The notes under the pieces: generated by a model | What the model saw: only the letters and a program-made list of their open reading frames with translations | Databases searched by the model: none | Told to the model about the DNA's origin: nothing | Part shown: piece by piece, positions 25,501-37,427 of the stretch | Layout of the letters: the number at the start of each line of letters is the position of its first letter | Position numbering within the stretch: position 1 is the first letter of the stretch | Program-made: the position numbers and the translations under genes | Assembly (NCBI GenBank): GCA_021442155.1 | Contig: CM038214.1 | Location: 312,201,001-312,265,000, forward strand | Direction: 5' to 3' | From: Cymbidium sinense | Lineage: Eukaryota; Streptophyta; Magnoliopsida; Asparagales; Orchidaceae | Length of the DNA stretch: 64,000 nucleotides

Positions 25501-28500
25501 CCTAAACTAAAACTTGAACCTTAAGCCTGAAACCTAAACCCTAAACCTAAACCATAAACCCTAAAATGTAAACCTAAAACCCTAAAAAATATAATAAAAT
25601 AAAAAACAAAAAGACACTTAAACCTAAACCCTAAAGCTACAAACCTAACCCTAACCCTAAACCCTAAACCTTAAGACTCTAAACCCCAAACCCAAAACCC
25701 TAAACCCTAAGCCCTAAAAACTAAACCCTTAATCCTAAAAGCTAAACCCTATAATCCCTAAACCCTAAACCCTAAACACTAAACCCTAAACCCTAAACCC
25801 TAACCCTAAACCCTAAACCCTTAATTCAAAACCCTAAACTCTAAACCCTTAACCCTAAAAACCTAAAAACCTAAACCTAAAAAATAAAATAAAATTAAAC
25901 ATCAATTAAAAAGTAAACCAAAACCTAAACCTAAACTGAAAAAATAAAATAAAATTAAAATCCAAAACCAAAAAACTTAAACTAAAATAAATAAACTAAA
26001 CTAAATAAAAATAAAAAATAAACCTAAATAGAAATCTAAAATAAATAAAAAATAAACTAAGTAAACTAAATAAACTTAAACCTACTTAATTAAAAAACCC
26101 TAAACCCTAAATCCTAAAGCCTAAAACTAACCCTAAACCCTAAACCTACAACCAAAAATCCTAAAAAACCTTAAACCCTAAACTGTAAATTAAAACATGA
26201 ACCCTAAACCTAAAACCTTAACATTAAACCTAAACCCTAAACCCTAAACCCTAACCCTAAACCTAAAACCCTAAACCCCCTAACCCAAAAACCTCAAACC
26301 CAAAACCATAAACCCTAAACCCTAAACCCTAAATCCTAAACCTTAAAACCATAAACCAATAACCCAAAACCCAAAACCCAAAACCCAAAACCCAAAACCC
26401 AAAACCCTAAACCCTGAACCCTAACCCCTATCCCTAAACCCTAAAAGTCCTAAACCCTATAGCCTAAACACTAAACACTAACCTTGAACCATAAAACCTA
26501 AAACCCCAAACTCAAAAACCATAAACCCTAAACCCTAAACCTTAAAAACTAAAAAACTTCAAAGCATAAACCTAAAAAATAAAAAAAATTAAACTAAACT
26601 AACAAATAAACCTAAACGTGAACCTAAATCTAAAAAATAAATAAAAATAAATAAGCCTAAAATAAATAAACTAAACTAAATAAAAATAAGAAATAATCCT
26701 AAATAAAAATAAAAATAAAATAAACTAAATGAACCTAAACCTTTCGGTTTACTTAATTTAAAAAAAAAACTTGAACCACAAAATCCTAAACCCTAAACCC
26801 TAAACCCTAAATCGTAAACCCTAAACTTACAAGACTAAACCAAGAACCATAAACCTAAGCTTTAAATTCTAAACCCTAAAACCTATAACCCTAAACTCTA
26901 AACCCTAAACCCCAAACCCTAAACCCTAAACCCTAAACCTTAATCCTTAAACCCCAAAAACCTAAAAACTTAAACCTAAACTAAGTAAATCCTAAAAATA
27001 AAATAAATAAAAAATAAAATAAAATAAAAACTTAAACTAAAACTAAAACCTAAACTTAAACCTGAACTTAAAAATAAAATAAAATAACACATTAAAAGCT
27101 AAAATAAAATAAAATAAATAAAAACTGAAATCAAACTAAAAAAAAATAAACCTAAATTAAAATAAATTAAAAACTAAATAAAATCCTAAACTTTAAAATA
27201 AAACTTAAAAATAAATAAAAAATAAAACCTAAATCTTAAACTAAAAAAAACCTACACCTAAAATAACCAAAATAAAATAACCTAGACTTAAACTAAAATA
27301 AATAAAACTTAAACCTAAACCTAAAATAAATTAAACCTAAACCCTTAACTAAATAAAATAAAATAAACTAAAAATAAACATAAACCTAAACTATAAAATA
27401 AAACCTAAAAATAAACCTAAAGTTAAAAAAATAAAATAAAAAAATAAACGTAAATTAATAATAAATAATAAAACCTAAAGCTGAAAAAAAATAAAAAAAA
27501 ATTAAACTAAAAAGTAAACATAAACCTAACCTAAATCGAAACCTAAATAATAAACTATAATAAGAAACCTAAACTAAAATAAATAAACCTAAAAAAAATA
27601 AAACAAACTAAATTAAAATTGAAAATAAACCTAAGTAAAAATACAAAATAAAATAAAATAAAATAAATAAAAAATAAACTAAAAAAAACCTAAACCTATC
27701 GGTTTACCTAAATTTAAAAAAAAAAAGATCCTAAACTTTAAAACTTAAACCCCAAACCCTAAATCAAAACCCTAAACCTTAAACCCTTAACCCTAAAACT
27801 AACCCTAAACCCTACACCTACAACCCTAAACCCTCAACCCTAAAAAAACCTAAACTTAAACCTTAAATCCTAAACCCTAAATCTTAAACCCTAAACCCTA
27901 AACTTTAAACCCTAACCCTAAACCCTAAACACTAAAACCCTAAACCCTAAACCATAACCCCTAAATACTAAACCCTAAACCCTAAAGCTTAAAAAGTAAA
28001 TCGTAAATAATAATCCTTAAACCCTTGCCCTAAACACTAAACCCTATAACCCTAAACCATAAACCCTAAACCCTAAACCCTAAAAATCTAAAAACCTAAT
28101 TCTAAAGTAAATAAAACCTAGAAATAAAATGAAATAAATAAACATAAACATAAAAAATTTAAAAACTAAAAAAAATAAAATTAAACTAAAATAAAATAAA
28201 TAAAAAAATTATATAAACCTTAGAATAAAAAATCTAAATAAAATAAAAGCTAAACATAAAATAAAAATAAAATATACCTAAAATAAAATAAAATAAAAAT
28301 TAAATAAAAACCTAAACATAAAAAATATACCTAAAAATTAATAAAAAATAAAACCCAAACCCTAAGATAAAAATAAAAGTTAAACTTAAAATAAAAATAA
28401 AATAAACAAAATAAAATAAACCTAAACCTAAACTAAAATAAATAAAACCTAAACCTAAACCTAAAATAAACTAAACCTAAACTATAAACTAAATAAAATA

Positions 28501-28574
28501 AAATAAACTAAAGATAAACCTAAACCTAAACTAAAAAATAAAACTTAAAAATAAACAAAAAATAAAATCCTAAA
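22516..28574 (+). repeat. Telomere-like array, block 2, with higher-order units
   Basis: About 6 kb of CCCTAAA-rich and AATAAA-rich stretches, C-rich strand on top throughout. The clearest unit landmarks are here: CCTAAACC, then four bases, then GGTTTACTTAATTT and an A-run, followed by CCCTAAA repeats. They occur near 22798, 23436, 23957, 25084, 25471, 26083, 26739 and 27695, so units run from about 390 to 960 bases. Perfect CCCTAAA runs are short (about four units at 25350-25376 and around 25760-25815). 23460-23780 is a diverged C-rich stretch. The MITE-like insertion at 24363-24807 interrupts the block. No gene is supported. Confidence 0.85.
24363..24807. mobile_element. MITE-like DNA transposon fragment inside the telomere-like array
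   Basis: A 445-base segment unlike its surroundings. The left end reads CTTTGGTAGTGCATTTGG; the right end, read on the opposite strand, is GGGGTTGTTTGGTTGCCTGC followed by ATTT. Both ends share a TTTGGT...TGCATTT pattern, a poor terminal inverted repeat, and GGGGTTGTTTGG resembles PIF/Harbinger- or hAT-type MITE ends in plants. The core (24530-24625) is GC-rich with CACCAC and GATCGCC words, possibly a captured piece of host DNA. The 68-codon plus-strand frame at 24521 spans this core but shows no known domain. A TAA-type duplication is possible but cannot be told from the array. Confidence 0.45.
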
Positions 28575-30050
28575 ACTGAAACATGAAGCCCTTAGGGATT
28601 AAGATAATTAGTCATAAGACACTTCTAGTCATAAGACACTTCTAACAATTAGGTAAACATTTAACCTAAGCCTAAAGACTTAGAAGGGTTAACCATAGGA
28701 TTAGGTTATGCCTTAGGGATTAAGATAATCCATCTACCCTACAACCTAAATCCAATCCATGTTCACCTTATCAAACCAAACCTCAAGTTCAATTCAAGCA
28801 GCAAATTCAAATCCAAATCCAAACCCAGATTCCAAACCAAATGATTGAAGTCGATGATTAAATCCAAACATGAAGCCCTTCCTAAGCCATATGACCTATC
28901 CTATAGACTTAGCCAAATCTTAATCCAAATCAATCCAAAATCAATTGATTTTCTCATAATTAATTAATATCTTCAATTATTTTCCTAAATATAAATCAAC
29001 TCTACATGCAAATGATCAAAACTAAATCAAACTAAATCAAATTAAATCAAAACCCTTCCTAAGTCATGTGACCTATCCCATGGACTTAGCCAAATATTAA
29101 TCCAAATCAAGTCAAACTCAATTGAATTTCTATCAAATCAATCATATTTTTAATCATTTTCATAAATTTATATGAAATATACATTTAAATCATCAAAACT
29201 AAATTATACCAAGTCAAAATCCAAACCTAAGCTACATGACCCAACTCCATGGACTTAGTCAAATTCCTTCATTCCAAAACCCAAATTCAATTGTTGAAGA
29301 GGGTTATACACCCCCTCTTTTTTACTTAAATACACACAAAAATCATTCCTCAGAGCCTTGGCTACATAAGATGACCCGTTAGAGCCATTCCCTAAGCTCT
29401 CAGGCTCATTCCTCGATCAAAAAATGCCATTCTCATCCATCCCAAAATAGAACACTCCCTTTTCTGACCTAACTTCCCCATTTCTCCATAAAACTAAAAT
29501 TAAGTTTGCACACACCTTCCCTAGGCCTCGTCAAGCAAGAATGAATCATCTCCTAAGCTTCACGAGCACCCGAGATGGGACTTCGATCAAAGCCAAGTTC
29601 CAAATCATTGATTCATGGCCTTTCCGAGCGAACGTCAAAGAGTTGATCCAATTGCTGTTCAACAGGGCTTCGTCTCTACTAGGTGAAGCTTCCTCAATCA
29701 TTCGAGCCACCGATCTTGAGCTCCGGCAAGGTATCCTTTCAAAACTGATCCTTAGGCAAAAATGGTTTGGAGCATTTTGGAAGAAAACTTGCATCTCGCG
29801 TGATCTTGATCGTTGGATCCCCTCTGATCGATGTCATGAAGGGGTGGGATCCTTTTAGAGTTGATCCGAGCTCGGGTAAGCTCGGATCAAGTGAGCAATG
29901 GCGGATGGACTCCATTCTCCCAATCGCATGATGTTAGATCATGCATCGTCCGTTCCATGTTATCAAAATGGACAGTTTTGACTAGATTCGCTAGATCAAT
30001 CTGATTTAATCCTTTTAAGCTATGGGATAATCATAGCCATCTGATTTTAG
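28575..30050. mobile_element. Repeat A copy 3: fragment with internal deletion
   Basis: 28600-29290 matches 57540-58205 of repeat A copy 2 (for example AAGACTTAGAAGGGTTAA and the Ca/Aa-rich CCAAATCC words). At about 29291 it jumps to the equivalent of 59705 (GAAGAGGGGTATACAC in copy 2) and continues to the equivalent of about 60455, so about 1.5 kb is missing inside. Both outer ends abut telomere-like repeats. The left edge also holds a small local duplication of CATAAGACACTTCTA. The 105-codon plus frame at 29541 and its minus shadow are not recognised as protein. Confidence 0.7.
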
Positions 30051-31294
30051 ATAAATTAAATAAACCTAAACCTACCAGTTTACTTAATTAAAAAAACACT
30101 AAACCCTAAACTCTAAACATTAAACCCTTAATCATAAACCCTAAACCCCAAATTAAACCTTAAACCTTAAAAACCCCTAAACCCTAAACCCTAAAACTAA
30201 AAATTCTAAAGCTTAAACCCTAAACCCTAAACCCTAAACTAACCCTAAACCCTAAGCTAACCCTAAACCCTAAACCCTAAACCCTAAACCCACCCTAAAC
30301 CCTAAGCTAACCCTAAACCCTACACCCTAAACCCTAAAACCCTAAAACTAAAAACCCTAAACCCTAAACCCTAAACTCTAACCTCTAAACCCTAAAATCC
30401 TAAAAACCTAAACCAAAATTAAATCAAACCTAAAATAAAATAATAAATAAAAGAACCTAAACCAAAAGAAAATAAAAATAAAATAAAATAAAAACCTAAA
30501 CTAAAACCTAAACCTAAACCTAAAAATAAAATAAAATAAACTAATAAAAATAAAATAAATAAAAACCTAAATTAAACTAAAAAAATAAAATAAACCTAAG
30601 TATAAAAAACCTAAATAAAATAAAAACTAAATGTATAATAAAAATAAAATAAACCTAAAATAAAATTAAATAAAAACCTAAATCTAAAACATAAACCTTA
30701 AAATAAAACCTAAAAATAAATAAAAAATAAAACCTAAATCCTAAACTACAAAAAAACCAAAAAATAAAAAAAATAAAATAAACAAAATAAAATAAACCTA
30801 AACCTAAACTAAAATAAATAAACCTAAATTAAACCTAAACCTAAACTAAAATTAAACCTAAATCTAAACCTAAACCCAAAAAAAATAAACTAAAATAAAA
30901 AACCTAAACTAAAATACATAAACCAAAAAATGAATAAACTAAACTAAATAAAAATTAAAAATAAACTTAAATAAAATTAAAAAAAATAAAATAAAGTAAA
31001 ATAAATAAAAAATGAACAAAATAAACAAAATAAATTTAAACCTACCAATTTACTTAATTTAAAAAAACCATAAATCCTAAATCAGAAACCATAAACCCTA
31101 AACCCTAAACCCTAAAAACCAATAAACACTAACCTTAAACCAACCCTAAAACCCTAAACCCTAAATCATAAATCCTAAACCCTAAACACTAACCCTAAAC
31201 TCTAAACTCTCAGCCCCAAACACTAAACATAAACCTAAAGTAACTAAATAAATTAAAAAATAAACCTAAACCCTAAAACCTAATAAACCTAAAC
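30051..31294 (+). repeat. Telomere-like array, block 3a
   Basis: CCCTAAA-rich (30090-30400) then AATAAA-rich (30420-31030), with landmarks CCTACCAGTTTACTTAATTA near 30066 and CCTACCAATTTACTTAATTT near 31042, each followed by an A-run. Ends where the glycine-rich-protein pseudogene begins. Nothing else seen. Confidence 0.85.
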
Positions 31295-31792
31295 CTGAGC
31301 AGTAAGAATGGGCAGAACCTTGATGACAAGAACATCACTGTCAACTAAGCTCAGTCAAGATCTAGTGGTGGAGGCTAAGGCAGAGGTAGCGGTTATCATA
31401 GTGGTGGTGGGGATCCGAGGTGGATATGGGGTGGTGGTTGGAGCAATGGTTGTCAAGTAAAGGAGGAGCGATTGCAATGTGGTGGCAGAGGGAGAGATCT
31501 GGGATATGATGATGGATCCCGTTACTCAAGAAGCTAGGATGGTCCTAATGGGATCTAGAGAAATGGAAGAATGGCCTATCGGAGAATGATGGATCCCGCT
31601 ACTGCTTATAGAACTTTGTCTTTATAGTAGAGACAGTTCTAGTTATCTAGGGCTTCTGATTTGTTCTATGCAAGCTCTTTTTTGATCTATGTCATCGCTT
31701 GTGTGTTAGAAAACTTGGTGTGTTACTTGGTTGATGAAATCGAAAAGAAGAAATGTTGAATCTGAAATTGTACTCTATTTAATAAAACCAAA
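31295..31792 (+). pseudogene. Processed pseudogene of a plant glycine-rich RNA-binding protein, 3' part (copy 1)
   Basis: Begins with the end of an RRM: LDDKNITVN (about 31318) then a stop, then A-Q-S-R, matching the 'LDGRNITVNEAQSR' region at the RRM/Gly-rich boundary of GRP7-type proteins. A Gly-rich segment follows (GGT/GGA codons, about 31360-31500), then SRYSRS, a stop and about 240 bases of 3' UTR ending in TTTAATAAAACC directly before telomere-like repeats. No introns, 5' truncation and an A-rich end indicate retrotransposition of an mRNA. Compared with copy 2 several short bits are missing, breaking the frame. The parent protein binds RNA; this copy cannot encode it. Confidence 0.75.
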
Positions 31793-33170
31793 AACCCTTA
31801 GCCCTAAACTAAAACTAGAACCCTAAACCCTTAAAACTCTAAACCCTAAACCTAAAAGCTAAACCCTAAACCTTAAACCCTAAACCCTACCCTAAACACT
31901 AAACCCTAAACACTAAACCTTAAAACCCTAAATGCTAAACCCTAAACCCTAAACCCAAAAAAAATCCTAAACCCTAAACCGTAAACCTTAAACCCTAAAG
32001 CCTAAACTAACCTTAAATCCTAAACCATAAAAAGCGAAAAACTAAACCTAAACTAAATAGAACTTAATTAAAACCTAAATGAAAATTAAATAAAATAAAT
32101 AAAATAAAATAAAACATCAACTAAAAACTAAACCTAAAAAGAAAATAAAATAATTAAAAAAATTGAACTAAATTAAATTAAATAAAACCTAAACTAAACT
32201 AAAAAGTAAAACTTAAATAAAATATAAAACTAAACCTAAAATAAAATAAAATAAACCTAAAATCAAATCAAATAAAAACTAAATAAAAGCATAGACCTAA
32301 AAAAATAAACATAAAAATTAAACCTAAAACTAAATAAAAAATTAAACCTAAACCCTAAACTAAAAGAAAAAAATCCTAAACCTAAAATGAAAATAAAATA
32401 AACCTAAATCGAAACTAAAATAAACTAAACTAAAATAAATAAAACCTAAACCTAAAGGTAAAATAATCTAAACCTAACACTAAACCTAAACTAAATAAAA
32501 TAAAATAACTTAAAAATAAACCAAAATCTAAACTAAAACCTAAAATAAAACCTAAAACCTAAATATAAGAAAATAAAATAAAACCTAAATCTAAATCTAA
32601 TAATAAAAAATAAAACCTAAACCTAAAAAATGAAACAAAAATAAAACTAAACTAAGAAATAAACCAAAAGCAAAACCTAAACATAAAAAATAAACTAAAA
32701 TAAAAAACATAAACTAAAATAAATAAACCTTAAATATTTAAACTAAATAAAATAAAAATAAAAATAAACCTAAATATAAAAAAATAAAATAAACTAAGAG
32801 AAATAAAAAACCAACTAAATAAACTTAAACCTACCAATTTACTTAATTAAAAAAAATCAAAAAATTAAAAAATCAAAAATCCCTAACCCAAAACCTACAA
32901 CCTTAAACCCTAAACCCTAATCCATAAACCCTAAACCCAAAACCATAAAAGCCTAAACTATAAACCCTAAACCTAAACCACCTAAACACTCAAAACCCTA
33001 AAACCCTAAACCCTAAACTAAAAACACTAAACCCTAAACCCACTCCTAAACCTAAACCTAAACCTAAACCCTAAACCAACCTAAACCTAACCTTAAACCC
33101 TAAACCCTAAAACCCTAAATCCTAAATCCTAAACACTAAACCTTAAACCCTAAATTAAAACCCTAAACCC
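31793..33170 (+). repeat. Telomere-like array, block 3b
   Basis: CCCTAAA-rich at 31800-32010 and 32880-33165, AATAAA-rich between. A landmark CCTACCAATTTACTTAATTA with A-run is at about 32833. Ends at the LINE-2 5' UTR. No gene seen. Confidence 0.85.
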
Positions 33171-33325
33171 CCTTCCTCTCGGTTGCGCTCCCTCTCAGGC
33201 AATTTTGTGTTCCCGTCCAATTCTCTGTGATTTGGCCACATTTCGAGCCACCCCGATCGTGATCGCTATTTTATTACTTGCTTGCGCTTCCTCTGGTTGC
33301 TTAAGTGATTCTCACTAGATCATTC

Positions 33326-34710
33326 AATGGCGAACGCTCTGACAACCAACTGCCGCCTCGATTAGATTTAACCTCCGATCCTAAAGGTATTTTAGATCTA
33401 ATTGCATCCGTTAATGTGCCTGCTATCAAGTCCTTTATGGACGCTCTTTCTGGTAAGATTCCTTGCTCTAATGCCTTGGTTAACTTAATTTCAACCTCTT
33501 TTCATGGATTGCCGGTTGTCATGTGCTCTGGCCAGGATGTGGAGAAATTAGCTAAGCCTTTTGAGTTCTCTTTGGTTGGTAAATTCTATTTATGATGCCC
33601 TGCTCTAGATAATATCCGATCTTTCTTCCATAGCTTAAAGCTTTTGGGAGTCTTCACTATTGGGATGATTGATCCTCGACATATCCTCATTCTGTTATCA
33701 AATGATTTAGACTATTCTCGATTCTTTGCTCGCTCCTATTTTGTGTATAATTATCAAATAAATGGTCACCTTTTGATGTCAAAGTGGAATCCCCTATTGT
33801 TCCTTTATGGCTTGCTTTTCCCAACATGAGAATTCACTACGTTACTCACCAAGTTTTTTTGCAGTTGGGGCTCTATTTGGTAGACCCCTTTAAATTGATC
33901 AAGCCATTGCCACTAGATCTCGACCATCTATTGCACGCATCTTGGTTGAGATTGACATTACCAAAAAAATATCCCAAAGAAGTTTGGATTTGTTCGAAAA
34001 AATTTGGATATAACCAAAGTAAAATTTGAAAATTTCCCTATCTTTTGCACTTACTATAAGATCCATGGTCATGAGCATTCTGAATGCTTTGTGTTACACC
34101 TTAACCTCATAAAGAATATATCATAGGATACTAATACCACTCTTGGAACTAGGAAAACCAATAAGTTAGCTTATGTACCTAAAGCTACTCATAATGGAAC
34201 TCATCCTCCTACACCTACCCCTTTATTACCTTCTAATTTATCTAATGAAAAACATTCTGAGCTTGGTATAAATACTACTATTGAAGTGGGTGTAGAAATT
34301 AATGATAACTTACCTAGCACTACTCCTACTTGTAATAATTTGGCTTCTCATAATAATCCTTTGCTACATTTAAATCTTAATGACAATCTGAATGGGAATC
34401 TTATATTGGATCAAAATAATGTTGATCCTTTGGTGTCAGACCAAAATCAGAATATGCATCATGGCAAGGAAAATGATATTTGTACTATCAGTGCAAGAAC
34501 CTCCCCTTCTATTTCTAGTGATACTCGCAATCCAAATTTCTCATTCTATCACTGATACTGAAGAAGAAGAAATCACCACTACTAAAACATTGATTGATAC
34601 TACTCCTATTCTGGATACCAAAACCAATCCCTTTCTAATGGAGATACTTTGGATACTGATAGACCCTTCCAAACTATTATAAGAAAAAATCTTATAAAGC
34701 CAAAATGACT
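33326..34710 (+). pseudogene. LINE-2 ORF1: DUF4283-like RNA-binding protein with degenerate zinc knuckle (broken)
   Basis: Three frames together give the plant LINE ORF1 pattern. DPKGILDLI and KLAKPFEFSLVGKF (33530-33590) precede IRSFFHSLKLLGVFTIGMID, PRHILI and SPIVPLWLAFPNMRIHYVTH, the DUF4283 core. PKEVWI and then FCTYYKIHGHEHSECF (about 34048-34095) form a CCHC-like knuckle whose second Cys is Tyr. The C-terminal part is Asn/Asp/Thr-rich (34286-34555) and ends with a Glu run (TDTEEEEITTTKTL). The plausible start is ATG 33326; upstream GTG is less likely. Frameshifts near 33595, 33780, 34030 and 34540 break it. In the family ORF1 binds element RNA. Confidence 0.8.
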
Positions 34711-34826
34711 AATAATAACTTCACTAGAACCACACGTTCTTCTCTAACACCTCACAAATAATTATGTCCTCCTCTTTTCCTTTATCCATTTCCTTTTTTT
34801 ACCTTTTCTTTTTTGGATTTTCTATT

Positions 34827-36262
34827 ATGATTAATTTTCTTATTTGGAATATTCAGGGTTATGGGACTCTTTTTGTTCATAACCGTGTTAAGAGCCTCTT
34901 TTCATAACATCAAATTTCTTATTATTATTGAGACTTTCATTAACTCTTCGAAGATTACCCATGTTGCTAGATCGCTTGGATTTCAAATTTTCTTCTTCAA
35001 CCTTAATAATAAAATTAGGTGTTTTTGGAATAATTCCATCACCATTTCCATCATTGATGATCTTGATCAATTGGTTAATGTAAAAATCTCATTATGTGAG
35101 TTTTCAAATTTTGGTTCCTTTATCTATGCTTCTTGTAATAGAGCCGGTAGGAACATCCTTTGGAATCACTTAAGAGCCTTCGCCTCCTCGATTAACCTTC
35201 CCTGATTAGTTGGGGGTGATTTCAACACTATCATTGCTTCTTCAGAAAGGAGGGAGGATGTTCTAACCTCCATTCCATGGAAGACTTCTATGATCCTAGA
35301 TTGCAATTGACATTAGTTTTTTTCGTGGATTACATGTGGCATAACTCTAGACTTTGGCGATCTTCAGACCCTCTTTAATTCTCTTTGGATCAATCAATAG
35401 CCTCTTACCTCTGTTGAGCATTTGAGCAGAACTTTGTCTGATCATGCTCCTCTTTTGATCTCTATCAAAACTCCCCTTAAACATTCTACTCCCTCACCTT
35501 TTAGATTCCAAAATATGTGGACCCAACATGGCAATTTCACTAATGTTGTTTTCAAATTGGATGGCTCTTGTTCACCGGATAATCATAAAGGCATGATTGC
35601 CTTTTTAAGCTCAAGAGGCTTAAACAAACCTCAGGTGGAACAAGCATATATTTAAAAATATTTTTACCAATCTTAAAGCTATGTAACAAGTGGTTTGTTC
35701 TGTTGAAGAGGCTATCTTAATTGATCGAAGTATGCTTGATGAGTTGAGCATTGCCAAAGATAGCTTGATTAATTACCAAAATGTGGAGGAAACCTATTGG
35801 CGTCAAAAAGATGCTAGCAAACATATTGGATGGCAAAAAACACAAGGTATTTCCATGCTATTTGCAATAAACTAAAAGCTTTAAACTCGATTAAGAAAAT
35901 TAAGAACTCTAATGATGGCTGGATAACTGATAATAATGAAATTAAGGAATTAGTCATACATCACTTTCAAAATTTATTAAATTCTAATCCTTCATTAGAA
36001 ACACCCTCCAACACCCATCTAATCTCTTCTGATGACAATAATCGATAACCATTTGCTCACTTTGCGTCCCTCGGAAGTGAAGATTAGTAGTAATCTCAAT
36101 AGCATGAGCACTGATTCTGTTGCTGGCCCTGATGGTTATACAACTCATTTCTTTCAATATTGTTGGCCTTTTATTAAATCTGACCTTATTATTGCTGTTA
36201 TTGATTTCTTTGATGGCAACTCTATTCCCAGATATTTTTCAAGTACTTCTATTGTCCTTATT
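34827..36262 (+). pseudogene. LINE-2 ORF2, endonuclease and start of RT (broken, truncated)
   Basis: ATG 34827 gives MINFLIWNIQG, the endonuclease start. A later frame reads ETFINSSKITHVARSLGFQI (about 34930), GGDFNTII near 35213 and SDHAPLLISIKTP (about 35440), then FRFQNMWTQHGNF. The linker helix QNVEETYWRQKDASKHI (35778) and FHAICNKLKALNSIKKIKNS lead to the RT start DSVAGPDGYTTHFFQYCWPF (about 36113). The frame then runs into telomere-like repeats at 36262. Several frameshifts and a missing GDK-type stretch near 35830 compared with LINE-3 (ADGDKNTRYFHA) make it non-functional. Confidence 0.8.
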
Positions 36263-37427
36263 AAACCCTAAACCCTAAACTAACCCTAAACCCTAAATTA
36301 AACCTAAACCTAAAACTAAACCCTAAACCCTAAACTAAAATTCTAAAAAACCCTAAACCTAAACCCTAACTAACTAAACCCCAGCTAACCCTAAACCCTA
36401 AACCCAAACCCTAAACCCACCCTAAAACCTTAAACCCTAAACCCTAAACCCTAAACCCTAAAACCCTAAAACTAAAACCCTAAACCCTAAACCCTAAACT
36501 CTAACCTCTAAACCCTAAAATCCTAAAAACCTAAACCAAAATTAAATCAAACCTAAAAATAAAATAAATAAAAGAACCTAAACCAAAAGAAAATAAAAAA
36601 TAAAATAAAATAAAAACCTAAACTAAAACCTAAACCTAAACTTAAAAATAAAATAAAATAAACTAATAAAAATAAAATAAATAAAAACCTAAATTAAACT
36701 AAAAAAATAAAATAAACCTAAGTATAAAAACCTAAATAAAATAAAACTAAATGTATAAAATAAAATAAACCTAAAATAAAATTAAATAAAAACCTAAATC
36801 TAAAACATAAACCTTAAAATAAAACCTAAAAATAAATAAAAAATAAAACCTAAATCCTAAACTACAAAAAAAACCTAAACCAAAAATAAAAATAAAATAA
36901 ACAAAATAAAATAAACCTAAACCTAAACTAAAATAAATAAACCTAAATTAAAACCTAAACCTAAACTAAAATTAAACCTAAATCTAAACCTAAACCTAAA
37001 AAATAAACTAAAATAAAAAACCTAAACTAAAATACATAAACCAAAAATGAATAAACTAAACTAAATAAAAATAAAAAATAAACTTAAATAAAATTAAAAA
37101 AAATAAAATAAAGTAAAATAAATAAAAAATGAACAAAATAAACAAAATAAATTTAAACCTACCAGTTTATTTAATTTAAAAAAACCATAAATCCTAAATC
37201 AGAAACCATAAACCCTAAACCCTAAACCCTTAAAAACCATAAACACTAACCTTAAACCCTAAGCCCTATAAGCATAAACCCTAAAACCCTAAACCCTAAA
37301 TCGTAAATCCTAAACCCTAAACACTAACCCTAAACTCTAAACTCTCAGCCCCAAACACTAAACATAAACCTAAAGAAACTAAATAAATTAAAAAATAAAC
37401 CTAAACCCTAAAACCTAATAAACCTAA
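36263..37427 (+). repeat. Telomere-like array, block 4a
   Basis: Duplicate of 30115-31294. CCCTAAA-rich to about 36530, AATAAA-rich to about 37140, landmark CCTACCAGTTTATTTAATTT with A-run near 37157, CCCTAAA-like again to 37427. No gene seen. Confidence 0.85.

Larger units (their letters stand above)
30115..36262 (+). repeat. Direct tandem duplication, unit 1 (about 6.15 kb)
   Basis: This unit and 36263-42410 contain the same order of parts: telomere-like array, glycine-rich-protein pseudogene, telomere-like array, LINE 5' part. Corresponding points lie about 6130-6150 bases apart (for example the ORF1 ATG at 33326 and 39459). The unit stops inside the LINE RT (ATTGTCCTTATT) and the next base begins AAACCCTAAACCC of unit 2. 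Units are nearly identical in AT-rich stretches and differ mostly by short indels elsewhere. Confidence 0.85.
33171..36262 (+). mobile_element. LINE-2: 5' part of an L1-type LINE, cut by the tandem duplication
   Basis: Starts with about 150 bases of CT-rich 5' UTR, then ORF1 (33326-34710) and ORF2 (34827 on). It ends in the RT domain at 36262, where duplication unit 2 begins. It is the duplicate partner of the first part of LINE-3. Confidence 0.85.

Noticed and set aside
29541..29858. 105-codon frame and its 82-codon minus shadow as genes
   Set aside because: They lie in the repeat A fragment; the counterparts at about 1960-2270 and 59960-60280 do not keep either frame open.
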